Below, in pieces: positions 1 through 5,127 of a stretch of DNA of 8,807 nt (positions are counted from its first letter, which is position 1; the number at the start of each line of letters is the position of its first letter). The notes under the pieces are model-generated. The model made no database searches, was not told the origin of the DNA, and saw nothing but the letters and a program-made list of their open reading frames with translations. The position numbers and the translations under genes were made by a program. Origin of the DNA: Acidimicrobiaceae bacterium (GTDB lineage: Bacteria; Actinomycetota; Acidimicrobiia; Acidimicrobiales; Salinilacustritrichaceae); the NCBI GenBank assembly GCA_003476595.1, contig DMTU01000103.1, forward strand, positions 1 to 8,807. The letters run 5' to 3'.

Positions 1-286
1 CGACGTCGCCATCGAGTCCGCCGGCCTCATCCTGGCCAGCTCCGACCCGCGCGGCGTCGTGGCCATCATCCGGCTGGCGAGCGGCACGTACCGCAAGTCG
101 CTCCAGAACCTCGTGTGGGCGGCCGGGTACAACGTCGTGGCCATCCCCCTCGCCGCCGGCGCCCTGCACTGGGCCGGCGTCACCCTGCCGCCCGCCGTCG
201 GTGCCGTGCTGATGAGCATCTCGACGATCGTCGTCGCCCTCAACGCCCAGCTGCTGCGACGGCTGGACCTGCGCTCGGACCGGTGA
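1..286 (+). CDS. Heavy-metal (P1B-type) P-type ATPase, C-terminal fragment
   Basis: The frame is open from base 2 and ends at the TGA at 284-286, so only the last 94 codons of a longer gene are visible. The start of the fragment reads [20 protein letters not shown], which is the end of the phosphorylation/hinge domain of P1B metal ATPases (a TDVAIE-type motif followed by the run into the last membrane pair). It is followed by [16 protein letters not shown] and two hydrophobic segments (about residues 37-59 and 63-82 of the fragment), which match the last two transmembrane helices. The protein ends in a short basic tail. The family exports Cu+, Zn2+ or related metals across the inner membrane at the cost of ATP. 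The metal-binding CPC/SPC helix lies outside the window, so the metal cannot be named; copper is only the commonest case. The next gene starts 109 bases downstream. Confidence 0.88.
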   Translation, partial: DVAIESAGLILASSDPRGVVAIIRLASGTYRKSLQNLVWAAGYNVVAIPLAAGALHWAGVTLPPAVGAVLMSISTIVVALNAQLLRRLDLRSDR

Positions 287-321
287 CGAGCCGGTCGCAG
301 ACGCGGGGTCGGCGCGGGCAT

Positions 322-335
322 GCGAGGATCCTCGC
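322..335. other. Perfect 14-bp palindrome after the ATPase gene (possible terminator or operator)
   Basis: GCGAGGATCCTCGC is a perfect palindrome lying 36 bases after the ATPase stop. As RNA it gives only a 5-bp stem with a GAUC loop. A second short hairpin (GAGGC at 346-350 with GCCTC at 358-362) follows, and TCGGCG/CGCCGA at 309-314/333-338 is a competing outer stem. The cluster could end the ATPase transcript or be a binding site for the next gene. There is no U-tract. The rest of 287-395 shows nothing else I can support. Confidence 0.3.
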
Positions 336-395
336 CGAAGCGTCCGAGGCCGCCGACGCCTCCTGACCCACGCCCACCGAACCCCGGAGCCCCGC

Positions 396-1028
396 ATGCC
401 CTTCGATGACGCCGTCCCCGACGTGGAGGGGCTCCGGGAGCTCTACCGCCAGCCCCACCCGCTGGTGCTGCGCAAGCAGATCGACCACGTCGACGAGGCA
501 GCTCGCGCCTTCGTGGAGGCATCCCCGTTCGTCGTCGTGGCCACGACCGGCCCGGCCGGCACCGACGCCTCGCCGCGAGGCGGCGCCCCCGGGTTCGTCG
601 CCGTGCTGGACGAGCACCGGTTGGCGATCGGCGACCTGGCCGGGAACAACCGACTCGACACCCACACCAACCTCCTGGCCGACCCCCGGATCGGGCTCAT
701 CTTCCTGGTGCCGGGCGTGGACGAGACCCTCCGGGTGAACGGGCGAGCGACGCTCACCACGTCCCCGGCCGTGCGGGATGCGGTGGCCGTCGACGGTCGC
801 CGTCCACCCCTCGCCATCGGCATCGACGTCGAGGAGTGCTTCATCCACTGCGCCAAGGCGTTCCGGCGGTCCGGGCTGTGGGATCCGTCGACCTGGACCG
901 CACCCGAGGACCGGCCGTCGGGCGCCCGGGCGCTGCGCGACCACATCGGCCTCGACGTGGAACCCGACGTCGTCGCCGCAGACCTGGAGGCCGGGTACCA
1001 GACCACCATGTGGGAGCCCGGCGGCTGA
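396..1028 (+). CDS. Pyridoxamine 5'-phosphate oxidase (PPOX)-family FMN flavoprotein, MSMEG_1061-like
   Basis: This is a 210-residue cytoplasmic protein with a split-barrel flavin-binding fold. The ATG at 396 is preceded by GGAG at 386-389 with 6-base spacing. Visible family features are a hydrophobic strand FVVVATTG (residues 45-52), DASPRGGAPGFV (57-68), GNNRLDTHTNLL (83-94), IFLVPGVDETLRVNGRA (102-118) and a C-terminal HCAKAFRRSGLW (151-162). This order is typical of the MSMEG_1061-type FMN-dependent PPOX proteins, whose length is also close to 210 residues. Members bind FMN (some PPOX relatives use F420) and reduce or oxidise small molecules; the substrate of this subgroup is unknown to me. 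It is not the true PdxH of vitamin B6 synthesis. It stands alone on the plus strand, and its stop codon lies within a hairpin shared with the convergent small gene. Confidence 0.88.
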   Translation: MPFDDAVPDVEGLRELYRQPHPLVLRKQIDHVDEAARAFVEASPFVVVATTGPAGTDASPRGGAPGFVAVLDEHRLAIGDLAGNNRLDTHTNLLADPRIGLIFLVPGVDETLRVNGRATLTTSPAVRDAVAVDGRRPPLAIGIDVEECFIHCAKAFRRSGLWDPSTWTAPEDRPSGARALRDHIGLDVEPDVVAADLEAGYQTTMWEPGG

Positions 1029-1059
1029 CGGCCCCGCGGCGACGCTCAGCGGCGCCGGG
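1017..1059. terminator. Bidirectional hairpin between convergent genes, containing both stop codons
   Basis: CCCGGCGGCTGA at 1017-1028 pairs with TCAGC (1046-1050) and CGCCGGG (1053-1059), giving a 12-bp stem with a 2-base GG bulge and a 17-base loop. Being an inverted repeat, it can form in the RNA of both strands. The TGA of the flavoprotein gene is the last three bases of the left arm, and the stop of the small minus-strand gene is the first three bases of the right arm. There is no U-tract on either side, as is usual in high-GC actinobacteria. Confidence 0.5.
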
Positions 1060-1204
1060 CCACGCCTCGCACCTTGGACCAGCCCCACCACGCCGCGACC
1101 AGCAGCAGCACGAGGCCGATGAGGAAGGCCCAGGCGAGACCCTCGAGGACGGCGCCGACCCCGAAGATCAGGGCGAGGACGATGAGGATCACGAGGACGA
1201 CCAT
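1046..1204 (-). CDS. Small two-helix membrane protein
   Basis: This is a 52-residue protein of unknown function. Residues 1-20 and 25-40 are almost entirely hydrophobic and form two likely transmembrane helices joined by a short E-G turn at 21-22. The C-terminus is basic (SKVRGVARRR), which by the positive-inside rule puts it in the cytoplasm. Very similar short hydrophobic proteins are common and unnamed in actinobacterial genomes. GGAGG abuts the ATG directly, which is too close for a good ribosome site; an in-frame GTG at codon 5 would sit 12 bases from it, so the exact start is uncertain. The gene is convergent with the flavoprotein and divergent from the selenoprotein, with 76 bases between the start codons. 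No catalytic motif is visible. Confidence 0.6.
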   Translation of the reverse strand: MVVLVILIVLALIFGVGAVLEGLAWAFLIGLVLLLVAAWWGWSKVRGVARRR

Positions 1205-1280
1205 CCTCCGGTCGTACCCGCCGGCGGGGGCGTCCAGTCGGCCGGGGAACAGGGCCGCCGGGTTCCGCGTTGGAGCAGAC

Positions 1281-1574
1281 ATGCAGATCGAGCTCACCGA
1301 CGCCGCCGCCGCACTCCTGTCCAAGCGGGGCAAGACGCTGGTCATCGACCTCATCCGGCCCACCGGCTGAGGCAAGGTCGCCGAGGTGGCGGTCGCCACC
1401 AGGACCACGGGGCGCAACCTGGCGCCGTACCTCCGGTTGCGCCGAGACGACCTCGAGGTGCTCGTCGCCAAGAACCTCGTCCCGCTGGCCCCGACCCTGC
1501 GCGTCTCGACCCGTCGGTGGGTCACCAAGGGCTTCCACATCGACTTCCCGGGCGCGCCGGGGTGTGAGATCTGA
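1281..1574 (+). CDS. Probable selenoprotein, HesB/IscA-like 'CC/Se motif' family (Sec30 encoded by TGA)
   Basis: The ATG at 1281 follows TTGGAGCAGAC, with GGAG five bases before the start. The frame runs to a TGA at 1368-1370 (codon 30), then continues open and in the same frame for 67 more codons to a TGA at 1572-1574. Read through as selenocysteine it gives 97 residues. The N-half has a helix (SDA-type: LTDAAAALLSKRG) and a strand TLVIDLIRPTG ending at U-G. The C-half, GKVAEVAVAT then YLRLRRDDLEVLVAKNLVPL and TLRVSTRRWVTKGFHIDFPG, follows the strand/loop/strand plan of the CC/Se family: a small HesB-like fold in which Cys-Cys or Cys/Sec occupies the position where U sits here. The TGA therefore falls at the family's redox motif, not at random. 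A SECIS-like hairpin follows at 1385-1400. The family's function is unknown to me. Neighbours are sulfur genes. The main alternative is a pseudogene with a nonsense mutation. Confidence 0.75.
1385..1400 (+). promoter_or_regulatory. Candidate bacterial SECIS element (selenocysteine insertion hairpin)
   Basis: GGTGGC (1385-1390) pairs perfectly with GCCACC (1395-1400) around a GGTC tetraloop (1391-1394). The stem begins 14 bases, and the loop 20 bases, after the in-frame TGA (1368-1370). This fits the general rule for bacterial SECIS elements: a short stem in the coding region just after UGA, with a guanine in the first two loop positions. From memory, the E. coli fdhF element has GGU/ACC at the base of its upper stem and the same GGUC loop, with a bulged U that is absent here. 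An outer stem GGTC (1376-1379) with GACC (1403-1406) could extend it through an internal loop. It would be bound by SelB carrying Sec-tRNA; sel genes are not in this window. Confidence 0.65.
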
Positions 1575-1580
1575 TCGACG

Positions 1581-1618
1581 CATCTAGTCAAGAACTCGGT
1601 TGAATACTTGAACAGATG
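1581..1618. promoter_or_regulatory. Operator candidate of the ArsR-rhodanese gene: 12-bp inverted repeat with 14-bp spacer
   Basis: The arms CATCTAGTCAAG (1581-1592) and CTTGAACAGATG (1607-1618) are inverted copies matching at 10 of 12 positions, with the two mismatches side by side in the centre of each arm. The right arm lies between the proposed -35 and -10 boxes, so a bound dimer would block RNA polymerase. ArsR/SmtB repressors typically bind such repeats and control their own gene. The stretch is also markedly AT-richer than its surroundings. Confidence 0.6.
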
Positions 1619-1634
1619 CGGTAGGGTGCCGTCG
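1600..1634 (+). promoter_or_regulatory. Promoter of the ArsR-rhodanese/MFS operon, probably leaderless
   Basis: TTGAAT (1600-1605) and TAGGGT (1622-1627, fitting TAnnnT) are 16 bases apart. Six bases after the -10 box comes the GTG start codon at 1634, exactly where transcription would be expected to begin. That suggests a leaderless mRNA, which is common in actinobacteria. AGGG at 1623-1626 could instead act as a weak ribosome site with a 7-base spacer. Confidence 0.5.
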
Positions 1635-2296
1635 TGGCACCAGAGGCGAAAGCAGCGCTGTTCGACCAGTTCGCCCAGGTGGGCAAGGCGTTCTCGAACG
1701 GCCGTCGGGCCGAGCTCGTGGACGTGCTGGCCCAGGGCGAACGGGCGGTCGAGGCGCTGGCCGGCCAGATCGGCCAGTCGGTGGCGAACACCTCGCAGCA
1801 CCTGCAGGTGCTGGCCCGCGCCGGGCTGGTGACGTCTCGCCGCGACGGCAACCGGGTCCTGTACCGGTTGGCCGACGAGCAGGTGGAGGCGCTGTGGGAG
1901 ACGCTGCGAGCCGTGGCCGCCGCCAACGTCTCCGGCGTGCGCCAGGCGGCCGAGGAGTACCTCGGTGACCGAGACGGGCTGGAACAGGTGAGCCGGGACG
2001 AGCTCGCCCGGCGGCTGGGCGCGGGCGTCCTGGTCTGGGACGTCCGTCCCGCGTCCGAGTACGAGGCCGGGCACGTCCCTGGCGCGATCTCCGTGCCGCC
2101 CGACGAGGTGCAGCGGCGACTCGACGACGTCCCTGACGGCGTGGAGGTCGTCGCCTACTGCCGCGGCCGGTTCTGCGTCTACGCCGACGACGCCGTGCGC
2201 GCCCTGGTCGCCGCTGGCCGGCGTGCCGTCCGCCTGGACGAGGGCTTCCCCGAGTGGCGTCGGGCCGGGCTCCCGGTCGCCGTCGGAACCGGCTGA
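1634..2296 (+). CDS. ArsR-family winged-helix regulator fused to a rhodanese domain
   Basis: This is a 220-residue two-domain protein. Residues 8-100 are an ArsR/SmtB winged helix; the recognition helix is about 48-63 (SVANTSQHLQVLARAG), with the wing at 66-79 (TSRRDGNRVLYRLA). Residues 114-218 are a rhodanese domain with DVRPASEYEAGHVPGA (136-151), the active-site loop YCRGRFCVYADDAV (175-188) and the C-terminal strand/helix DEGFPEWRRAGLPV. Cys176 is the expected persulfide-forming residue; Cys181 is the only other cysteine. The ArsR domain has no cysteine and no recognisable metal or dithiol site, so the signal, probably sulfane sulfur, must enter through the rhodanese part or by an unseen route. 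GTG is chosen as start because the promoter places transcription there and no strong ribosome site exists. It shares an operon with the MFS gene and probably represses both. Confidence 0.9.
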   Translation: MAPEAKAALFDQFAQVGKAFSNGRRAELVDVLAQGERAVEALAGQIGQSVANTSQHLQVLARAGLVTSRRDGNRVLYRLADEQVEALWETLRAVAAANVSGVRQAAEEYLGDRDGLEQVSRDELARRLGAGVLVWDVRPASEYEAGHVPGAISVPPDEVQRRLDDVPDGVEVVAYCRGRFCVYADDAVRALVAAGRRAVRLDEGFPEWRRAGLPVAVGTG

Positions 2297-2307
2297 AGGA
2301 GCGACCC

Positions 2308-3606
2308 ATGAGCGACACCGTCCTCCCACCGTCGACCGACGCCGCCCCCGCCGGCATCCGGCTCGGCCTGCGCGAGAACCTGCCCCAGTTCGGGCTGCTC
2401 GTCCTGGTGAACGCGCTGGTCGGCGCAACCGTCGGGCAGGAGCGCACGGTGCTTCCGCTGCTGGCCGAGGACGTCTTCGGTCTGTCCGCCTACTCGGCGA
2501 TGCTCAGCTTCATCGCCGTCTTCGGCGTGTCCAAGGCGATCACGAACCTCTTCGCCGGCGCGCTCGGCGACAAGTACGGCCGCAAGCCCGTGCTCGTCGT
2601 CGGCTGGCTCGTCGCCATCCCCGTCCCGCTGCTGCTGATCTGGGCGCCGACGTGGGGGTGGGTGCTGTTCGCCAACGTGTTGCTCGGCATCAACCAGGGC
2701 CTCACGTGGTCGCTCACCGTCATCATGAAGATCGACCTCGTCGGCCCCGCCCGGCGCGGCCTGGCCATGGGCTTGAACGAGGGCGCCGGGTACGGGGCCG
2801 TCGCCGCAGCGGCGTGGGCCACCGGCTGGATCGCCTCCGAGTACGGGCTGCGACCCGAGCCCTTCTACCTCGGCATCGGCCTGGTCATCATCGGCATCGG
2901 CCTCTCGACGCTCTTCGTCCGGGAGACCTCCCACCACGTGGCCCACGAGGCTGCCAACCACGTCCAGCGCGACGGCCACCTGGACGCCGAGATGACACCC
3001 CGGCAGGTCTTCGCCCTGTCCACGTGGCGGAACCCGTCGCTGTCCGCGGCGAGCCAGGCAGGCCTCGTCAACAACCTGAACGAGGGCATGGCCTGGGGTC
3101 TCTTCCCGCTCTTCTTCGCGGCCGGTGGGGTCTCGGTCGGCAGGATCGGCGGGCTCATCGCCATCGCACCCGCCGTGTGGGGCTTCGGGCAGCTCTTCAC
3201 CGGCGCGCTCTCGGACAAGGTCGGCCGCAAGTGGCTGATCGCCGGCGGTCAGTTCACCGAGGCCGCCGGCTTGACGATCATCGCCCTCGGCGACAGCTTC
3301 GGGGTGTGGTCCCTCGGCAGCGCCGTGTTCGGCGCCGGCACCGCCATGGCCTACCCGACCCTCATCGCGGCCATCGGCGACGTCGCCCACCCCACGTGGC
3401 GAGCCAGCGCCGTCGGCGTCTACCGGCTCTGGCGCGACCTCGGCTTCGCGGTGGGGGCGGTGCTCGCCGGCGTCCTCGCCGACGTCGTCAGCATCGAGTT
3501 CGCCATCTTCATCGTCGCCGGGATCACCGCCGCCAGCGGCCTCGACGTCTCGCTCCGCATGCGCGAGACGCTGCACCGCCCGCCGCTGCCGGTCGTGCCC
3601 GGCTGA
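2308..3606 (+). CDS. MFS transporter
   Basis: This is a 432-residue inner-membrane transporter with about 12 hydrophobic segments in two halves. Motif A of the major facilitator superfamily occurs in both halves: GALGDKYGRK (84-93) and GALSDKVGRK (299-308). The central cytoplasmic loop (about 205-235) is rich in His and charged residues (HHVAHEAANHVQ). AAGGAG at 2296-2301 overlaps the TGA of the regulator gene and lies six bases from the ATG at 2308, so translation is probably coupled; an upstream in-frame start at 2254 would lie inside the regulator gene. The substrate cannot be read from the sequence. MFS proteins encoded after ArsR-rhodanese regulators suggest export of a sulfur compound, arsenical or other thiol-active solute, but this is inference from context. 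Confidence 0.9.
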   Translation: MSDTVLPPSTDAAPAGIRLGLRENLPQFGLLVLVNALVGATVGQERTVLPLLAEDVFGLSAYSAMLSFIAVFGVSKAITNLFAGALGDKYGRKPVLVVGWLVAIPVPLLLIWAPTWGWVLFANVLLGINQGLTWSLTVIMKIDLVGPARRGLAMGLNEGAGYGAVAAAAWATGWIASEYGLRPEPFYLGIGLVIIGIGLSTLFVRETSHHVAHEAANHVQRDGHLDAEMTPRQVFALSTWRNPSLSAASQAGLVNNLNEGMAWGLFPLFFAAGGVSVGRIGGLIAIAPAVWGFGQLFTGALSDKVGRKWLIAGGQFTEAAGLTIIALGDSFGVWSLGSAVFGAGTAMAYPTLIAAIGDVAHPTWRASAVGVYRLWRDLGFAVGAVLAGVLADVVSIEFAIFIVAGITAASGLDVSLRMRETLHRPPLPVVPG

Positions 3607-3635
3607 TCGAGCCCCACCGCATCCGCCACGCGCGG

Positions 3636-3650
3636 TGTCCGCTTCGGACA
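3636..3650 (+). terminator. Weak hairpin after the MFS gene
   Basis: TGTCCG (3636-3641) and CGGACA (3645-3650) form a perfect 6-bp stem around CTT, 29 bases after the MFS stop. The stem is short and has no U-tract, so termination is only possible, not shown. Confidence 0.3.
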
Positions 3651-3664
3651 GCCGGAGGGGGCGG

Positions 3665-3720
3665 AGATCGTCGAGATCGACCTCCCGGGTGCCGTCGGGC
3701 CGACCGTACGGTCATCGGAC
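3665..3720 (+). promoter_or_regulatory. Promoter region of the first DksA-type gene, with blocks shared with the second
   Basis: TACGGT (3707-3712) fits the TAnnnT -10 pattern and would give a 5' leader of about 35 bases. It lies in the perfect palindrome GACCGTACGGTC (3702-3713). AGATCGTCGA begins at 3665, 42 bases upstream of TACGGT. Both blocks recur at the same 42-base spacing before the second DksA-type gene (5037 and 5079). No good -35 hexamer is visible, which leaves room for an alternative sigma factor or an activator. Confidence 0.45.
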
Positions 3721-3752
3721 CACGCGGGCGCGGCCAGGAGGAGACCCAGGAC

Positions 3753-4094
3753 ATGGAGACGACCGATCGCGGACGGGCGATGACGGATGCTCAGCTCCGG
3801 GAGCTGTCGGACCTGCTGCAGGAGATCGTCGTCACCCACCGCCGCCGCCTGCGGCGGCAGCAGGAGTCGTTCCGGACCCTCCCGCTGCACGACCGCTCCA
3901 GCGCCCGGCGCCGCCAGCTGGCCCGCCGTGCGGCGATGACGTCGTTCCGCGTGTGCGGGGCGGCGAGCCGCGCCCTGGACGCGCTGGAGGACGGCAGCTA
4001 CGGAGCCTGCGATCGCTGCGGCTGCGCGATCGCGTTCGAGGAGCTCCGGGCCCGGCCGCTCACCCGCCGGTGCAGCGAGTGCGACCCGAGCTGA
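3753..4094 (+). CDS. DksA/TraR-type C4 zinc-finger protein (first copy)
   Basis: This is a 113-residue cytoplasmic protein. Residues 10-75 are predicted helical and strongly charged, with a coiled-coil-like character (LSDLLQEIVVTHRRRLRRQQ). The C-terminus carries a C4 zinc finger, CDRC at 88-91 and CSEC at 109-112, separated by 17 residues, the classic DksA/TraR spacing. DGSYGACDRCG is the usual lead-in to the finger. Such proteins enter the RNA polymerase secondary channel or act as general stress regulators; many actinobacterial copies are uncharacterised. AGGAGG at 3736-3741 is 11 bases from the ATG at 3753; an in-frame ATG at 3780 is possible but lacks a ribosome site. The gene meets the regulator gene on the other strand with only six bases between stop codons. 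A close paralogue is encoded at 5128-5493. Confidence 0.85.
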   Translation: METTDRGRAMTDAQLRELSDLLQEIVVTHRRRLRRQQESFRTLPLHDRSSARRRQLARRAAMTSFRVCGAASRALDALEDGSYGACDRCGCAIAFEELRARPLTRRCSECDPS

Positions 4095-4100
4095 CGGTGG

Positions 4101-4934
4101 TCACCCCTCGTCCGGCGCCGTCCGCCAAGGACCGTCGTAGTGACGGGAGACGTGGATGGCGACCTCGCACTCCAGCAGCCGGCTCGGGTCGCTGAGGACG
4201 GGTCCGAGGATGGCTTCGATGCGCTCGAGGCGATTCTTGAACGTGTTGTAGTGGACGAACATCTGCCGGGCGGCCTCGGCCATGTTGCGCGCCTCGAGCC
4301 ACATCGACAGCGTCTCCACCAGCTCGGTGCCGTGCCGCCGGTCGTGGTCGAGGAGCGGACCGATCGCGTGGAGCACGAAGTCGTGCAGGTCCTGCTCGGG
4401 CACGGAGGCGAAGAGGCGCTCGAGGCCGAGCTCGTCGTAGAGCTCGGTGACGTGGCGGCCCTTGGCCCAGCGGCCGACCTCGACCGCACGGTGGGCATCG
4501 ACGAAGCTGGACGACAGCAGCAGGGGGTCCTCGACGCTGCGCCCGACCCCGATGCTCAAGGTGACGTTGCGGACGCGCTCGTCCAGCTCCTCCCGGAGCG
4601 CATCGGCGAGCAGCCGGCGTTGCGCGGCGCTCCGGTCGTCGGCGACGAGGAGGGCAGCGACCGACGTCGCCCGCGTCCAGACGATGGCGTCGTCGCCGAG
4701 CGTCGCCCGGGCCGCGGCCGAGACGGTGGCCAGGACCTGAAGGGCCACGTCGGGATCGACCGGTGGGTCGATGGACGCGAGCAGCACGGCCCGGGGCCGG
4801 TGCAGGTCCCAGCCGAGGCTCGCCGCTCGCTCGACGGCTTCCGCGGCCCGTCCGGGATCCGCCGAGATCAGCTCCTCGAGGGTGATGGTCGCGTAGCGGT
4901 CCACGAGCGTCTCCAGGTCCGACGGGATCCCCAT
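4101..4934 (-). CDS. PucR/CdaR-family transcriptional regulator
   Basis: The protein has 277 residues from the ATG at 4934. The middle part (about 45-165: RAVLLASID, SIGVGRSVEDPLLL, SSSFVDAHRAVEVG) resembles the GGDEF-like domain of CdaR-type regulators. The C-terminus (about 205-265) is the PucR helix-turn-helix: ETLSMWLEARNMAEAARQ, then HYNTFKNRLERIEAILG, with the family's NT..NRL.RIE signature. The first 40 residues are too short to hold the usual PucR, GAF or diacid-sensing domain, so the input signal is unclear. No ribosome site precedes 4934, and the upstream in-frame extension (to 5141) is low-complexity and overlaps the neighbour's promoter, so 4934 is preferred. The gene is divergent from the second DksA-type gene and convergent with the first, making it a candidate regulator of one or both. 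Confidence 0.82.
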   Translation of the reverse strand: MGIPSDLETLVDRYATITLEELISADPGRAAEAVERAASLGWDLHRPRAVLLASIDPPVDPDVALQVLATVSAAARATLGDDAIVWTRATSVAALLVADDRSAAQRRLLADALREELDERVRNVTLSIGVGRSVEDPLLLSSSFVDAHRAVEVGRWAKGRHVTELYDELGLERLFASVPEQDLHDFVLHAIGPLLDHDRRHGTELVETLSMWLEARNMAEAARQMFVHYNTFKNRLERIEAILGPVLSDPSRLLECEVAIHVSRHYDGPWRTAPDEG

Positions 4935-5036
4935 CGAGGAAGTCTGACCAGTCCGGCCGGACCGGGGCGAAGGCCGGGTGGGGTCGGGCGGGTGCGAGCG
5001 CTGCGGTTGTGGAGATCCGACATCGCGACGCCCGCC

Positions 5037-5092
5037 AGATCGTCGACTTCCCCCAGCGTCCGACGAGCGAACCGTCCCTACGGTCATGGGTG
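5037..5092 (+). promoter_or_regulatory. Promoter region of the second DksA-type gene
   Basis: AGATCGTCGA starts at 5037 and TACGGTCAT at 5079, the same two blocks at the same spacing as at 3665/3707. ACCGT (5071-5075) and ACGGT (5080-5084) form an inverted repeat around the -10-like box. If TACGGT is the -10 element, transcription starts near 5091, which excludes the ATG at 5086 as start codon. The rest of 4935-5127 holds no gene I can support. Confidence 0.45.
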
Positions 5093-5127
5093 TCCGAGGA
5101 TCGTCGCAGCAGGAGGGAGCCCGAGTC

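Noticed and set aside
1215..1228. TACCCGCCGGCGGG as a second CsoR-type operator or a promoter palindrome before the selenoprotein gene
   Set aside because: The right half (GCGGG) does not match GGGTA, and GC palindromes of this kind are expected by chance at this base composition.
1386..1574. The second half of the selenoprotein frame as a separate 62-residue gene starting at a GTG
   Set aside because: The GTG lies inside the SECIS-like stem and has no ribosome site before it, and the encoded part is only half a HesB-like domain that continues the upstream frame exactly.
240..1583. A 447-codon open frame on the minus strand across the flavoprotein and selenoprotein genes
   Set aside because: Its protein is Arg/Gly/Pro-rich low-complexity sequence with no domain, and it lies antisense to well-supported genes; this is a third-position-GC shadow.
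2223..4094. A 623-codon frame reading through the MFS gene into the first DksA-type gene
   Set aside because: Only the last 113 codons have real protein character; the earlier part is an out-of-frame Arg-rich shadow of the MFS gene.
5086..5088. ATG start for the second DksA-type protein
   Set aside because: It sits one base after the TACGGT -10-like box and lacks a ribosome site, whereas GTG 5128 has a strong one.
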